Source: Indolivaga macrotermitis | Lineage (GTDB): Bacteria; Bacteroidota; Bacteroidia; Bacteroidales; Dysgonomonadaceae | Direction: 5' to 3' | Assembly: GCF_900128985.1 (NCBI RefSeq) | Contig: NZ_FQUC01000008.1 | Location: forward strand, 117,889-181,888 | Length of the DNA stretch: 64,000 nt | Part shown: in pieces, positions 1 to 9,923 of the stretch | Layout of the letters: every line of letters begins with the position of its first letter | Position numbering within the stretch: the stretch's first letter is position 1 | The notes under the pieces: generated by a model | Seen by the model: the letters and a program-made list of their open reading frames with translations, nothing else | Databases searched by the model: none | Told to the model about the DNA's origin: nothing | Position numbers and translations under genes: made by a program

Positions 1-621
1 CGGATTCTTAGCCCGGTCGGGCCACTCTACAATTTCGACCAAAGCTTTATCCCCGGTCTTTCCTTCTTTGAGCTTATCTCTCGGGATAAAAATATCATTC
101 GCCAGAATCTTGCTATCCATTTCCAGAAAGGCAAAGAACTTCTGTACATTTAATGTCCCAACAAAACGGGTTTGTTTTCTATCGAGTATTTCTACAATTT
201 CGCCTTCCGAGCCGCGTCCTTTTCGGCGAGCCAGCATTTGCAAACGTACACGGTCGCCATTCATAGCATGAGCCGAATTGCGTTCGGCTACGAAAACATT
301 TTCCCCGCCATCATCAGGCACGAAAAAGTTTTTGCCGCTGCTCCTTCGCTCGAAATGTCCTTCGAGAAAAAGTCCTCTGGTATTCGATTTATATTTCCCC
401 TTGCCTGTATCTATGACAAAGGCATCTTCTACCATATCGCTCAGTATATTCATGAGCAACATCCTTTCGGGCTGGGTCTTTATACCTATCTCGGCACCTA
501 TTTGTTTGTAATTGTATGCTTTCTCCGTATTCTTATTAAAGAAGTTAATTACCATTGACACCAAATCGTTTTTCTTTTTTCTCTTTTTTGGCGTTTTACT
601 GGGTACTTTATTTTTTGACAT
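1..621 (-). CDS. rnr: Ribonuclease R, 5' part (cut by window edge)
   Basis: The first 207 codons of a minus-strand gene lie here and the rest is beyond position 1. The ATG at 619-621 is followed by a short Lys/Arg-rich tail (KTPKKRKKK). An N-terminal winged-helix-like region follows, then OB-fold cold-shock-like segments with GKGKYKSNTRGLFLEGHFER, FFVPDDGGENVFV and, near the edge, FVGTLNVQKFFAFLEMD and DIFIPRDKL. This is the arrangement of RNase R/VacB, the processive 3'-5' exoribonuclease that degrades structured RNA. The catalytic RNB domain is not visible. The basic N-terminal tail is usual in Bacteroidetes homologues. Transcription runs out of the window. Confidence 0.9.
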   Translation of the reverse strand, partial: MSKNKVPSKTPKKRKKKNDLVSMVINFFNKNTEKAYNYKQIGAEIGIKTQPERMLLMNILSDMVEDAFVIDTGKGKYKSNTRGLFLEGHFERRSSGKNFFVPDDGGENVFVAERNSAHAMNGDRVRLQMLARRKGRGSEGEIVEILDRKQTRFVGTLNVQKFFAFLEMDSKILANDIFIPRDKLKEGKTGDKALVEIVEWPDRAKNP

Positions 622-821
622 AAATAAATATATTTTCTAATCAGGTTTCTTTTTATGAGAAACAGTTACCTGTTTTTTGTTTCTTATTCGGATATCTTCT
701 CTATTGTGGGTTTAGTCGTAACAAATATCCCTTTTACAAATATAATTAAATATTGGCGTTTTCAGATAAAATGCTTACAGAATAAACAATCGCTATATAC
801 TGCCATAAAACATAAAGTATG

Positions 822-829
822 TATATTTG
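822..829 (+). promoter_or_regulatory. Putative -7 box (TATATTTG)
   Basis: TATATTTG matches the Bacteroidetes TAnnTTTG -7 element and lies 27 bases before the preferred ATG at 857. No convincing -33 TTTG was found at the expected distance. A TTG codon inside this box opens a slightly longer frame but is not a likely start. Confidence 0.4.
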
Positions 830-856
830 ATCTTCACCCGTAAAGCAAATAATCCG

Positions 857-2665
857 ATGCGCCTAAAGAAAACAACACTATTTATATTATTAATGTTCTT
901 ATGCCCGCTTGGAATTTATAGCCAGAAAGTAGCTGTCACTGCCATTCAGGATAAAGACCCTCTGCCCGGGCATCTGAATACAATAAAAGCAAAATACGAT
1001 ATCGAGTTCAATTTCCCTCAGTTCGATATAGCTTTTACGATTCCGGCAAATACAACCTTTAAAGTGCCCGTTCTTGAAAAAGACGATGTAGCCCTCGAGA
1101 TAGGTAAAGTCTCTTATTACAGCTATGATTTAAGCTATCTGGATGAATTCGGCACTCGTATATTCAAGTTTTTCGAATCATACACCGACAAATATCCTGC
1201 TTTGATCTTTGAGATAGAACGGAAAAGTGATAATACCGTCATTTCCGATTTTCTTACCACAAATCCAAATGGAGATATTTACAAATATGCTTACAGTACC
1301 CTTTCGGATAAAGATAAAAGCATTATTCCGGTAAAATCGAAGTTGGGTACACCTATCACCCACTTTCTGGAAGATGACGAATTATCGTACTATCAATATA
1401 CTTTTTACAAAGATGAGTATTGTTTCAATTTTTATCTCGATTTAACCGTAGTACCCGATGCATCCGATCAACAACGATATATAAACATAATAGAAAGTAT
1501 CACCTCGAAGAATCTATTCCAAAAACGTACCGAATACGAAACCCGAACTAAATACAGGTATTATAAAAAGGAGAAACGGGTGGATTTGGCGAAGAACGAA
1601 GAATACAAATTCGATTATTACAGGGGAACAACAACCCGGAAGAATAAAGCCATAAATACTTTTACCGAAACAGAAATCGAAATACCGGCTTCAACAGAAT
1701 ATCTTGTCAACACAAATTATATTTCCGAAACTGGAGAAGACTCTCTATATATTTATGTCGACAAAAATGACTATATCAACAATAAGTCATGCAGCGAATT
1801 TTATTTTATGAAAGATTTTAATCTTAGTCTAAGCCTTTCCGCTAACATAAATAATCCGGACGAATATATAGAACCTCTTAAAAAGAATTACAAAGTCTCC
1901 CATTCCGCTAAAGTACGATCGGATAACACCCTTTTTTATATTTATTTTTACGGTTCTAAAGATCAAGGTACATTGGATATATTTTTCGACAACGGAAGCA
2001 ATTCATTCTATAATGTACGCGTTTTCGGTTATTCGTTGAAAAACCGGATCAATGTACACAAATTACTCTCCACTTACAGGTGGCAGGGAAAAACCTTACC
2101 CGGCTTACAGAACCTTATACCACTTGAAGAAGGAGAGCAAGTAGAGTTTACCGCAATCGACATTCCCGACCCCGATCTTTCTATTTCATCGAAATGGGAA
2201 ATGATGGACTTAGGCTTAAAATTCGAGCTTCCGTGGGATCCCGAAGATTATCAGGTTTCGCGATCCGGCAAAAGCGCCAAAATGTCATCAAGCGGCATTA
2301 TTATGAAAGCAAAACCAACCGATTCCTTCGGGCTGAATATATACAGTGACAGAACTCCTCTTTTGCTATTTATATCACAAAACGAAAAGCCCGAAAATAT
2401 GGAAGAAGCATTACGCGACCACGTCCGAGCGTGGGGCGGAAATTCGAGAATCTCCAACATTCAGGCAAATGTTATAAAAGCAGGAAATACGACATGGAAT
2501 GTAATGATTTACCAATTAGGGAAGTTTTATTACTCAACAGCTATTACCTTTGCACACGGTTGCTCAATTTCTCTCTATGTAAATAACGTGGGCACAGAAA
2601 AAGAAATATTAGAAGGTTTGTCATGCATCAAAACATTTGAGTTCGGTAAACCGTTACAACGATAA
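857..2665 (+). CDS. Secreted hypothetical protein (about 602 aa)
   Basis: The ATG at 857 opens a clear signal peptide (MRLKKTTLFILLMFLCPLGI, then YSQ). The frame extends upstream to a TTG at 827, but that lies inside the promoter box and would put charged residues before the signal. The mature part is rich in Asp, Glu, Lys, Tyr and Phe and has no motif I recognise. It alternates aromatic and polar residues as extracytoplasmic beta-rich proteins do. It is probably periplasmic or surface-exposed. The next gene starts 21 bases downstream, so they may be co-transcribed. The function is unknown. Confidence 0.75.
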   Translation: MRLKKTTLFILLMFLCPLGIYSQKVAVTAIQDKDPLPGHLNTIKAKYDIEFNFPQFDIAFTIPANTTFKVPVLEKDDVALEIGKVSYYSYDLSYLDEFGTRIFKFFESYTDKYPALIFEIERKSDNTVISDFLTTNPNGDIYKYAYSTLSDKDKSIIPVKSKLGTPITHFLEDDELSYYQYTFYKDEYCFNFYLDLTVVPDASDQQRYINIIESITSKNLFQKRTEYETRTKYRYYKKEKRVDLAKNEEYKFDYYRGTTTRKNKAINTFTETEIEIPASTEYLVNTNYISETGEDSLYIYVDKNDYINNKSCSEFYFMKDFNLSLSLSANINNPDEYIEPLKKNYKVSHSAKVRSDNTLFYIYFYGSKDQGTLDIFFDNGSNSFYNVRVFGYSLKNRINVHKLLSTYRWQGKTLPGLQNLIPLEEGEQVEFTAIDIPDPDLSISSKWEMMDLGLKFELPWDPEDYQVSRSGKSAKMSSSGIIMKAKPTDSFGLNIYSDRTPLLLFISQNEKPENMEEALRDHVRAWGGNSRISNIQANVIKAGNTTWNVMIYQLGKFYYSTAITFAHGCSISLYVNNVGTEKEILEGLSCIKTFEFGKPLQR

Positions 2666-2686
2666 ATAAATTTCGTTTTGTCGAGG

Positions 2687-3694
2687 ATGAAAAAGATCAT
2701 AATAACCGGTGCCAGCGGATTTATTGGCAGTTTTTTAGTTGAAAAAGCACTTGACTTAGGCTGGCAGGTATGGGCAGGAGTCAGACGCAGCAGTAGCAGG
2801 GAATACCTCCAAGACCCGCGAATACAATTTATTGATTTAGAATTCAGTGACACAAAAAGACTAACCGGTCAGTTTATGGATTTTATCAAAAACAACGGTA
2901 AAATCGACTATATTATACATAACGCAGGGGTAACAAAATGCCTAAACAGCGATGAATTCGACAGAATCAATTTCAGGTACACGGCTAACCTTACAGATGC
3001 ATTAAACGAAGCCGGTTTTCCCCTCGAAAAATTCGTTCTGATGAGTAGCCTCAGTGCATATGGTGTAGGTGACGAAAAGAATTATACCCCGATCAAAACA
3101 TCCGACAACCCGAAACCGAATACGGCATATGGCATAAGTAAAATCAAGGCTGAAGAGTATTTACAGAAACATGCCGATTTCCCGTATATGATACTTCGGC
3201 CGACCGGAGTATACGGGCCGCGTGAGAAAGATTATTTTCTGATGCTGAAAACGGTGAAATCAGGTTTAGATGTCGGAGCCGGATTCCAAGATCAGCACCT
3301 GACATTTATTTACGTGAAAGACCTTGTAGAAGCTGTTTACTTAGCACTGCAAAGCCCCGTTAAAAACAAAGGCTATTTTGTTGCCGACGGTGATGTATAT
3401 ACCGACAAGGAATACACTGCGCTTGTAAAGAAAGTACTGAACAAAAAGCATGTCTTAAGCATTAAAGTTCCGTTATCGGTATTGAAAGTTATCTCTGTTG
3501 TGGCAGAAAAAATCTCGAAAATAACGAAAAAACCATCGACCCTCAATCGGGATAAGTATAAAATAATGAAACAACGCAACTGGGAATGCGATATTACCCC
3601 GCTTATAGACGAACTGGGTTTTTCACCGCAATATAATCTCGAAAAAGGATTAGAAGAATCCGTCGCCTGGTACAGAAAAAACAACTGGTTATAA
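2687..3694 (+). CDS. NAD(P)-dependent epimerase/dehydratase (extended SDR)
   Basis: The N-terminal Rossmann motif is ITGASGFIGSFLVEKAL (GxxGxxG). It is followed by IIHNAGVTKC, MSSLSAYG and the active-site YGISK (YxxxK), then ILRPTGVYGPREKD. This is the extended short-chain dehydrogenase layout, which usually acts on nucleotide sugars or related carbonyl compounds. The C-terminal half, which decides the substrate, shows no diagnostic motif. I chose the ATG at 2687 over a TTG at 2678 because it leads straight into the nucleotide-binding strand. The stop codon directly abuts the ATG of the ABC transporter gene, so the two are co-transcribed. Confidence 0.85.
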   Translation: MKKIIITGASGFIGSFLVEKALDLGWQVWAGVRRSSSREYLQDPRIQFIDLEFSDTKRLTGQFMDFIKNNGKIDYIIHNAGVTKCLNSDEFDRINFRYTANLTDALNEAGFPLEKFVLMSSLSAYGVGDEKNYTPIKTSDNPKPNTAYGISKIKAEEYLQKHADFPYMILRPTGVYGPREKDYFLMLKTVKSGLDVGAGFQDQHLTFIYVKDLVEAVYLALQSPVKNKGYFVADGDVYTDKEYTALVKKVLNKKHVLSIKVPLSVLKVISVVAEKISKITKKPSTLNRDKYKIMKQRNWECDITPLIDELGFSPQYNLEKGLEESVAWYRKNNWL

Positions 3695-5419
3695 ATGAGA
3701 AAATACTGGAATATACTAAAACGATATAAAGTAGGATTGATCGTCAGCCCGTTTCTGATATTGGTAAATGTATTCAGCGAGACCATTCAACCGCTATTCA
3801 TGGCACATATCATCGATGAAGGTGTTATGACCCGCAATCTATCGGCTGTAACTACAATCGGGATATACATGTTACTCGTATCCGTTGCCGGGCTCATTGC
3901 CAGTATTGCCAACATCTACACATCATCCCGCACATCCATCGGATTCGGAACCGATTTACGGAACGAGCTCTTCCGGAAAATACAGGAACTTTCGTTTTCC
4001 GATATCGACAAATTTAACTCAGCATCACTAATAACACGTCTGACAAACGACATATCGAAAATTCAGCATATTATACTCATCTGCATGCGGATATTCCTGA
4101 GAGCCCCGCTTATGATGATTATGGCTGTATTCTTCGTCATAAAGATCAACTCCGAACTGGCACTTGTCCTCATAGCCGCTATACCCGTGTTAAGCATAAG
4201 TATATACCTGATCTTGCGAAAAGGATTTCCCCTCTTCATCAAAGTACAGCAACAAGTAGACAAGTTAAATGGCGTAGTCCGCGAGAATCTGATCAATATA
4301 CGTGTAGTCAAATCTTTTGTAAGAGAAGATTTCGAAGGCAAAAAATTCGCCCGTAGCAGCGAAGACTTAAGAGACATGGTCATTCATGCATCCAATATAG
4401 TTGTATCGGCATTTCCGGTGATGCAGCTAATTATGAACATTACCATAATAGCAATACTATGGTTTGGAGGGCTGAAAGTCTCCTCGGGCGAACTGAAAGT
4501 CGGTGAACTCATATCATTCGTCAATTACCTAGCACAAATACTTATATCGCTAATGATGCTTTCGATGATCATGATGGCATTTGCCCGTGCATCAGCTTCG
4601 TCGAAACGTATATTGGAAGTACTGGATACCGATCCGTCACTGGCTAATACCAAAAAAGGTTTAGAAAATACGCACAGGATAAAAGATGGAAATATCACTT
4701 TCCGTCATGTATATTTTCGTCATGCCGGCGGAGAAAATGATATACTGAAAGATATCAGCTTTCATGTAAAATCCGGAGAGACTATCGCTATTGTCGGAGC
4801 TACAGGGTCGGCAAAAAGTTCAATGGTTCAGCTCATCCCCAGACTATATGATGCCACTTCGGGCGAAATACTGATTGACGGAACAAACGTAAAAGATTAT
4901 CACCTGACCGAACTACATGACAAGATAGGTATGGTATTACAAAAGAACGAGCTTTTCACAGGCAGTATCATCGACAACATAAGGTGGGGAAAACCCAATG
5001 CTACAAATGAAGAAATTGAAGCTGCTGCAAAAATAGCCCAGGCCCATGACTTCATCTCATCATTTACCGACGGGTACAATACCCTACTCGGACGAGGTGG
5101 AGTAAACGTCTCCGGAGGACAGAAACAACGCATCTGTATAGCACGGGCATTGATACGAAATCCCCGTATATTAATTTTTGACGACAGCACCAGCGCAGTA
5201 GATTCGGATACGGAACAAAAAATAAGATCGGGACTTAGCGCCGCCTTGAAGGACACAACCGTACTGACCATTACCCAGCGGCTCAACACAATGCAATCGG
5301 CAGACAGGGTGGTGGTACTCGAAGATGGGCAGATAGAAGCAATAGGAACTCCCTCGGAGTTACTCGAGAAGTCAAAAATATATCAGGAAATATATTATTC
5401 GCAGCAACTTGCTTTCTAG
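3695..5419 (+). CDS. ABC exporter, fused membrane and ATPase domains (MsbA-like)
   Basis: A 574-aa half-transporter. The N-terminal exporter membrane domain has about six TM segments in residues 15-300, and the nucleotide-binding domain occupies about 340-574. The Walker A is GATGSAKSS, in which the usual penultimate Gly is Ala. A Q-loop region (MVLQKNELF), the signature NVSGGQKQR and the Walker B LIFDDSTSAVD (with Asp where many families have Glu) follow, then TITQRLNTM in the H-loop place (Gln-Arg-Leu in place of His-Arg-Leu). Such proteins work as dimers exporting lipids or drugs. The deviations suggest a partly degenerate ATP site and hence a heterodimer partner, or a lineage peculiarity. 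The substrate cannot be told. Confidence 0.85.
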   Translation: MRKYWNILKRYKVGLIVSPFLILVNVFSETIQPLFMAHIIDEGVMTRNLSAVTTIGIYMLLVSVAGLIASIANIYTSSRTSIGFGTDLRNELFRKIQELSFSDIDKFNSASLITRLTNDISKIQHIILICMRIFLRAPLMMIMAVFFVIKINSELALVLIAAIPVLSISIYLILRKGFPLFIKVQQQVDKLNGVVRENLINIRVVKSFVREDFEGKKFARSSEDLRDMVIHASNIVVSAFPVMQLIMNITIIAILWFGGLKVSSGELKVGELISFVNYLAQILISLMMLSMIMMAFARASASSKRILEVLDTDPSLANTKKGLENTHRIKDGNITFRHVYFRHAGGENDILKDISFHVKSGETIAIVGATGSAKSSMVQLIPRLYDATSGEILIDGTNVKDYHLTELHDKIGMVLQKNELFTGSIIDNIRWGKPNATNEEIEAAAKIAQAHDFISSFTDGYNTLLGRGGVNVSGGQKQRICIARALIRNPRILIFDDSTSAVDSDTEQKIRSGLSAALKDTTVLTITQRLNTMQSADRVVVLEDGQIEAIGTPSELLEKSKIYQEIYYSQQLAF

Positions 5420-5526
5420 CAGGTGCTTTCGCCGGCTGTTAATAACTGTGTGAATATCCTCCCTGCATATTCGCCAAGTTATTCTCAGTTTATTTCTTAA
5501 CTTCGTATTCCTGTAGAGAGACCTCA

Positions 5527-7551
5527 ATGATAGATCAAATCACCATAGACCGGATTATAGAAGCCGCCCGCATCGAAGATGTAGTCGGCGAGTTCGTCAC
5601 ACTCAAAAAGAGGGGTGTCAATTTAGTCGGTTTATGCCCGTTCCATACCGACAAAACGCCCTCCTTCTATGTCTCAGCATCAAAGAATATTTGCAAATGC
5701 TTTGCATGCGGCGAAGGGGGAAGTGCTGTGCACTTCATAATGAAGCACGAACAGCTTTCGTACTTCGAAGCTTTACGGTATCTGGCGAAAAAATATAACA
5801 TTGAAATACAGGAGCGGGAACTGACCGAAGACCAAAAGAATGCATATAACGAGCGGGAAAGCCTCTTTATTCTGAATGATTATGCCCGTAATTACTTCGT
5901 CAGCACATTACATAATCATTCGGAAGGAAAAAACATCGGCTTATCCTATTTCAAAGAAAGAGGGTTCAGAGACGATATCATAAAAAAATTCCAACTGGGA
6001 TATAGTCTCGAACAACGAGATGCTTTTACCCAAGACGCCCAGAAAAACGGATTCCGGAAAGAATACCTTATCAAAACCGGGCTCACTATCGAAGGGGACA
6101 ATTATCTGGTAGACCGTTTCAGAGGCCGTGTCATGTTCCCCGTACATACCCTTTCGGGCAAAGTTGTTGCTTTCGGAGGCCGTATACTAAAAAAAGCCGA
6201 GAATACCGGAAAGTATGTCAACTCTCCGGAAAGTGATATTTATCATAAGAGTGATCAGCTATACGGTATTTATTTTGCCAAACAGGCTATAACCAAAGCA
6301 GATTGCTGCTACCTTGTAGAAGGATATACAGATGTTATATCCATGCATCAGGCGGGTATCGAGAATGTGGTAGCCTCATCCGGAACGGCTCTTACACCCG
6401 GACAAATAAAACTGATACACCGGTTCACAACCAACATTACGGTTTTATATGATGGGGATGCCGCCGGTATTAAGGCTGCATTACGAGGGATAGATCTTCT
6501 CTTGGAAGAAGGTATGAATATCAAAGTGGTACTCCTTCCGGATGGAGAAGACCCTGACTCATTCGCCCGGAAACAAAACGCCGAATCGCTGCAAAACTAT
6601 ATAAAAGAACACGAGGTCGATTTTATCCGGTTCAAAACACAATTGCTTCTCGAAGATGCCGGTGATGACCCTATCAAACGGGCATCGCTTATTACTGATA
6701 TTGTGAGCAGTATCACCATTATCCCCGACGGGATTATCCGTTCGGTATATATACGGGACTGCAGCAACTTATTGGGGATAGACGAACGTGTGCTTATAAA
6801 CGAGGTTAATAAGAAGCGGCAAAGCTATCTCGAAAAAGAATACGAGAAACGTACTGTACAGACAGGTAATACACCCCTTCCTCCCGAGGCTCAATACGAA
6901 GCTGCTGCCGTTGTAGCCTCTTCTGTCGATTTGAAACCCCAGGCAGGGATCAACAGGCAAAATACGCTCGACAAGTATGAACTATCGATTCTTTATTATA
7001 TCATACGGTATGGAAACTTACCCATGATACAGAACGACGATGAAACAGAACTAACCGACGAAGAAAAAGTAAATGTTCTGGAATATATCAAATACGATTT
7101 AGAACGTGACGGACTTTGGTTTCAGCAACCTCTTTATACCGAGATATTAGACGAAGCTGTAACACAGATGGACGACCCTAATTTCGTACCCAGCAGATAC
7201 TTTTTGGCTCATCCCCGTCAGGAGATAAGCAAGCTAGCAGCACACTTGTTAGAAGACCGGTATGAATTGGGAAAAATACACACTAAACAGTATGGCGAGA
7301 ATGTAAAACGCGAGGACACTCCATTAGCCGAAGAAAAACAACTGCAAACATCCGTACCCTTAGCCTTACTCGAACTGAAAGAGGCATATATTTCTCTCAA
7401 GTTAAAAGAATTGATGAATCAGATGAATCAACGCTGGAAGGAAGGAGACTCGGAAACCGCGACAGCCATTCTGAGCGAATTTCAGGAGCTCAAACGCATC
7501 AAAGACATTCTGGCTAAAGCATTACTCGAAAAAGTCGTTTTACGATTCTAA
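5527..7551 (+). CDS. dnaG: DNA primase
   Basis: Replicative primase of 674 aa. The N-terminal CHC2 zinc-binding domain shows CPFH and CKCFACG (residues about 38-65). The central TOPRIM domain has FGGRIL, YLVEGYTDVISMHQAG and LYDGDAAGIKAALRG, with the acidic metal-binding residues. The C-terminal part would be the helicase-binding domain and is less conserved. It makes RNA primers for chromosome replication. The ATG at 5527 begins the standard MIDQITIDRIIEAARIEDVV. It is convergent with lpxA. Confidence 0.96.
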   Translation: MIDQITIDRIIEAARIEDVVGEFVTLKKRGVNLVGLCPFHTDKTPSFYVSASKNICKCFACGEGGSAVHFIMKHEQLSYFEALRYLAKKYNIEIQERELTEDQKNAYNERESLFILNDYARNYFVSTLHNHSEGKNIGLSYFKERGFRDDIIKKFQLGYSLEQRDAFTQDAQKNGFRKEYLIKTGLTIEGDNYLVDRFRGRVMFPVHTLSGKVVAFGGRILKKAENTGKYVNSPESDIYHKSDQLYGIYFAKQAITKADCCYLVEGYTDVISMHQAGIENVVASSGTALTPGQIKLIHRFTTNITVLYDGDAAGIKAALRGIDLLLEEGMNIKVVLLPDGEDPDSFARKQNAESLQNYIKEHEVDFIRFKTQLLLEDAGDDPIKRASLITDIVSSITIIPDGIIRSVYIRDCSNLLGIDERVLINEVNKKRQSYLEKEYEKRTVQTGNTPLPPEAQYEAAAVVASSVDLKPQAGINRQNTLDKYELSILYYIIRYGNLPMIQNDDETELTDEEKVNVLEYIKYDLERDGLWFQQPLYTEILDEAVTQMDDPNFVPSRYFLAHPRQEISKLAAHLLEDRYELGKIHTKQYGENVKREDTPLAEEKQLQTSVPLALLELKEAYISLKLKELMNQMNQRWKEGDSETATAILSEFQELKRIKDILAKALLEKVVLRF

Positions 7552-7627
7552 AGGACTCAAAACCTCCTCATCCTTTTCGAGGGGAGGGGAAGCATATCTA
7601 TAAATACTTACTATTACATAAAAAACA

Positions 7628-7658
7628 AAACCCTACCGAAATAAATTCAATAGGGTTT
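7628..7658. terminator. Bidirectional terminator between dnaG and lpxA
   Basis: Eight-base perfect arms, AAACCCTA (7628-7635) and TAGGGTTT (7651-7658), are flanked by A-rich sequence on the left and T-rich on the right. The stem can therefore terminate both converging transcripts. Confidence 0.7.
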
Positions 7659-7684
7659 GTATATTTTATATGTCTTTATAGGAA

Positions 7685-8467
7685 TTACAGATATCCTCTG
7701 ACAATACCTCTGGGTGAAGATTTAACAAAATCAACAATCATTTCCATTTCCGGAGTACGTTCAAACTCTTGTTCAATTTTAACGACAGCGTCCGAAAAAT
7801 TCAATCCCGACTGATAAAGCAATCTGTAAATTTCCTGTATCTGGTTGATACGGTCATTCGAAAAATTACGGCGCCGAAGCCCTACCAGATTGATCCCCGC
7901 ATAAGTAACAGGCTCTCTTCCTGCAATTACAAAGGGAGGAATATCTTTTCCTAAACGGGTACCACCCTGTATCATTACATGTTTACCGATTCGGGTAAAC
8001 TGATGCACCAGAGTTCCACCACTGAGTATAGCAAAATCGTCAACCTCTACTTCTCCGGCCAACTGAGTTGCATTGCCCAGGATGATATGGTCTTTCAGTA
8101 CGCAGTCGTGGGCAACATGGCTATAAGCCATAAGCAAGCAGTAGCTGCCTACTCTGGTTGTCCCTTTAGAGCTTGTGCCTCTGCTGATAGTAGCACACTC
8201 TCTGATAATAGTATTGTCACCAATAATAGCAAGTGAATCTTCTCCTTTAAACTTTAAGTCCTGCGGAACTCCTGCAACTACAGCTCCGGGATGTATTACA
8301 CAATACTTTCCGATACGGGCTCCGTAACGGATATTAGCCCCCGACATTATATGTGTCCCATCGCCAATCTCTGTATTATCATCGATATACGAAAATGGTT
8401 CAATAATAACATCTTTTCCTAATTTGGCATTCGGATGAACAAATGCATTCGGTGATATATCTGACAT
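7685..8467 (-). CDS. lpxA: Acyl-ACP-UDP-N-acetylglucosamine O-acyltransferase
   Basis: First enzyme of lipid A synthesis: it transfers a hydroxyacyl chain from ACP to the 3-OH of UDP-GlcNAc. The 260-aa protein is mainly left-handed beta-helix hexapeptide repeats (ISPNAFVHPNAKLGKDVIIEP onward). It has the catalytic-His region YSHVAHDCVL, then the C-terminal helical domain with GLRRRNFS. The length is normal. It is the last gene of the minus-strand lpxD-lpxC/fabZ-lpxA cluster, with an 11-base gap after lpxC/fabZ. Confidence 0.97.
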   Translation of the reverse strand: MSDISPNAFVHPNAKLGKDVIIEPFSYIDDNTEIGDGTHIMSGANIRYGARIGKYCVIHPGAVVAGVPQDLKFKGEDSLAIIGDNTIIRECATISRGTSSKGTTRVGSYCLLMAYSHVAHDCVLKDHIILGNATQLAGEVEVDDFAILSGGTLVHQFTRIGKHVMIQGGTRLGKDIPPFVIAGREPVTYAGINLVGLRRRNFSNDRINQIQEIYRLLYQSGLNFSDAVVKIEQEFERTPEMEMIVDFVKSSPRGIVRGYL

Positions 8468-8478
8468 GCGTATCTTGA

Positions 8479-9864
8479 TTATTTATTCTTTACAATTTGA
8501 GCAGTGAACTCGGCTTCCGACACTACCTTTTCGCCAACAAAGGCATAGCCTTTCATAATTGCGATACCCCTCCTAATCTCTGATATCATATCCAAACGGA
8601 ATATCAAAGTGTCGCCCGGAATAACTTTCTGGCGGAACTTTACATTATCGATCTTCAGAAAATAGGTAGAATATCTTTCCGGCTCTTCTACACTGGACAA
8701 AACCAGAAGCCCTCCTACCTGTGCCATAGCCTCGACCTGCAAAACTCCGGGCATAACCGGTTCCTGAGGGAAATGCCCCATGAAGAACGGTTCATTCACT
8801 GTTATATTTTTAACCCCTACAACATGCGACTGTCCTATTTCTATGATTTTGTCTACCATCAGAAAAGGATACCGGTGTGGCAGCAAGTCTTTAATCTTAT
8901 TAATATCTAAAACAGGCTCTTTATTTACATCATAAATAGGAGGCTGTACATCATTTTGCTTTATTTGCTTACGGACAACACGAGCCAATTGGTTATTAAT
9001 CTTATGTCCGGGACGGGTTCCGATTACGCGTCCTTTAATAGGCTTACCTATCAGGGCCATATCTCCGATAATATCAAGTAACTTGTGACGTGCCGGCTCA
9101 TTCGGATATTGCAAAGGCTTATGATTAAGATATCCCGGCTCCGAGGCATTTTTATGAGGCACCCCTAGCAAGTCTCCTAATTTATCTAATTCCTCTTGCG
9201 AAATCTGACGCTCATAAATCACAATAGCATTGTCCAGATCACCGCCTTTTATTAATCCGGCTTCCAGCAATTTCTGAATTTCCCTTACAAATACAAAAGT
9301 ACGGCTGCTTGCAATATCTTTCTCGAAATCAGAAAGATCATCCAATGTCGCAGATTGATTCGGGATAAATGTAGATTCGAATTCAATGAAAGAATTCACA
9401 CAGAAATTCTCATCCGGAAGAAGTATCAGTTTAGAACCGGTTTCTTCGTCTTTTACCTCTATCTTCCTACGTACAATAAAGAAGTCACGGTCAGCATTCT
9501 GCTCGACCAACCCTACTCTATTTATTTCACGAACATATTCGAGGGCACTACCGTCTAAAATCGGAAACTCAGGTGCATTCACCTCAATCAGGCAATTATC
9601 AACCTGTAAAGCATACAATGCCGCCATAGCATGTTCCACTGTACTTACATGTACATCCCCTTTCATCAAAACCGTACCTCTCTGTGTAGCTCCTACATTC
9701 TCTGCCAAAGCATCGATAACAGGCTGGTCTTCGAGGTCAACTCGCTTTATTTTATAACCATGATTTTCGGGTGCGGGATTAAATGTAATTGTTATAGGCA
9801 GGCCTGTATGTAAGCCTTTACCTTTTAGTGTAAAACTATCCTTTAGCGTTTTCTGCTTTTCCAT
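8479..9864 (-). CDS. lpxC/fabZ: Bifunctional LpxC deacetylase / FabZ dehydratase fusion
   Basis: A 461-aa fusion. Residues 1 to about 300 are UDP-3-O-acyl-GlcNAc deacetylase with the zinc-ligand region STVEHAMAALYAL, FPILDGSA and the later ARHKLLDIIGDM (His and Asp ligands). Residues about 315-461 are beta-hydroxyacyl-ACP dehydratase with LLPHRYPFLMVDKI and the active-site segment GHFPQEPVMPGVLQVEAMAQ. It couples the committed step of lipid A synthesis to fatty acid elongation. This fusion is established as characteristic of Bacteroidetes. Both catalytic domains look complete. Confidence 0.97.
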   Translation of the reverse strand: MEKQKTLKDSFTLKGKGLHTGLPITITFNPAPENHGYKIKRVDLEDQPVIDALAENVGATQRGTVLMKGDVHVSTVEHAMAALYALQVDNCLIEVNAPEFPILDGSALEYVREINRVGLVEQNADRDFFIVRRKIEVKDEETGSKLILLPDENFCVNSFIEFESTFIPNQSATLDDLSDFEKDIASSRTFVFVREIQKLLEAGLIKGGDLDNAIVIYERQISQEELDKLGDLLGVPHKNASEPGYLNHKPLQYPNEPARHKLLDIIGDMALIGKPIKGRVIGTRPGHKINNQLARVVRKQIKQNDVQPPIYDVNKEPVLDINKIKDLLPHRYPFLMVDKIIEIGQSHVVGVKNITVNEPFFMGHFPQEPVMPGVLQVEAMAQVGGLLVLSSVEEPERYSTYFLKIDNVKFRQKVIPGDTLIFRLDMISEIRRGIAIMKGYAFVGEKVVSEAEFTAQIVKNK

Positions 9865-9923
9865 GTCTGATTTTCTTAAGCAAATATTCCGCTGACACCG
9901 GAAATATTGCTCATCCTATTTTT

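Noticed and set aside
172..558. 128-aa plus-strand frame at the left end
   Set aside because: It lies wholly opposite rnr, whose protein shows clear RNase R motifs; no family pattern in the plus frame.
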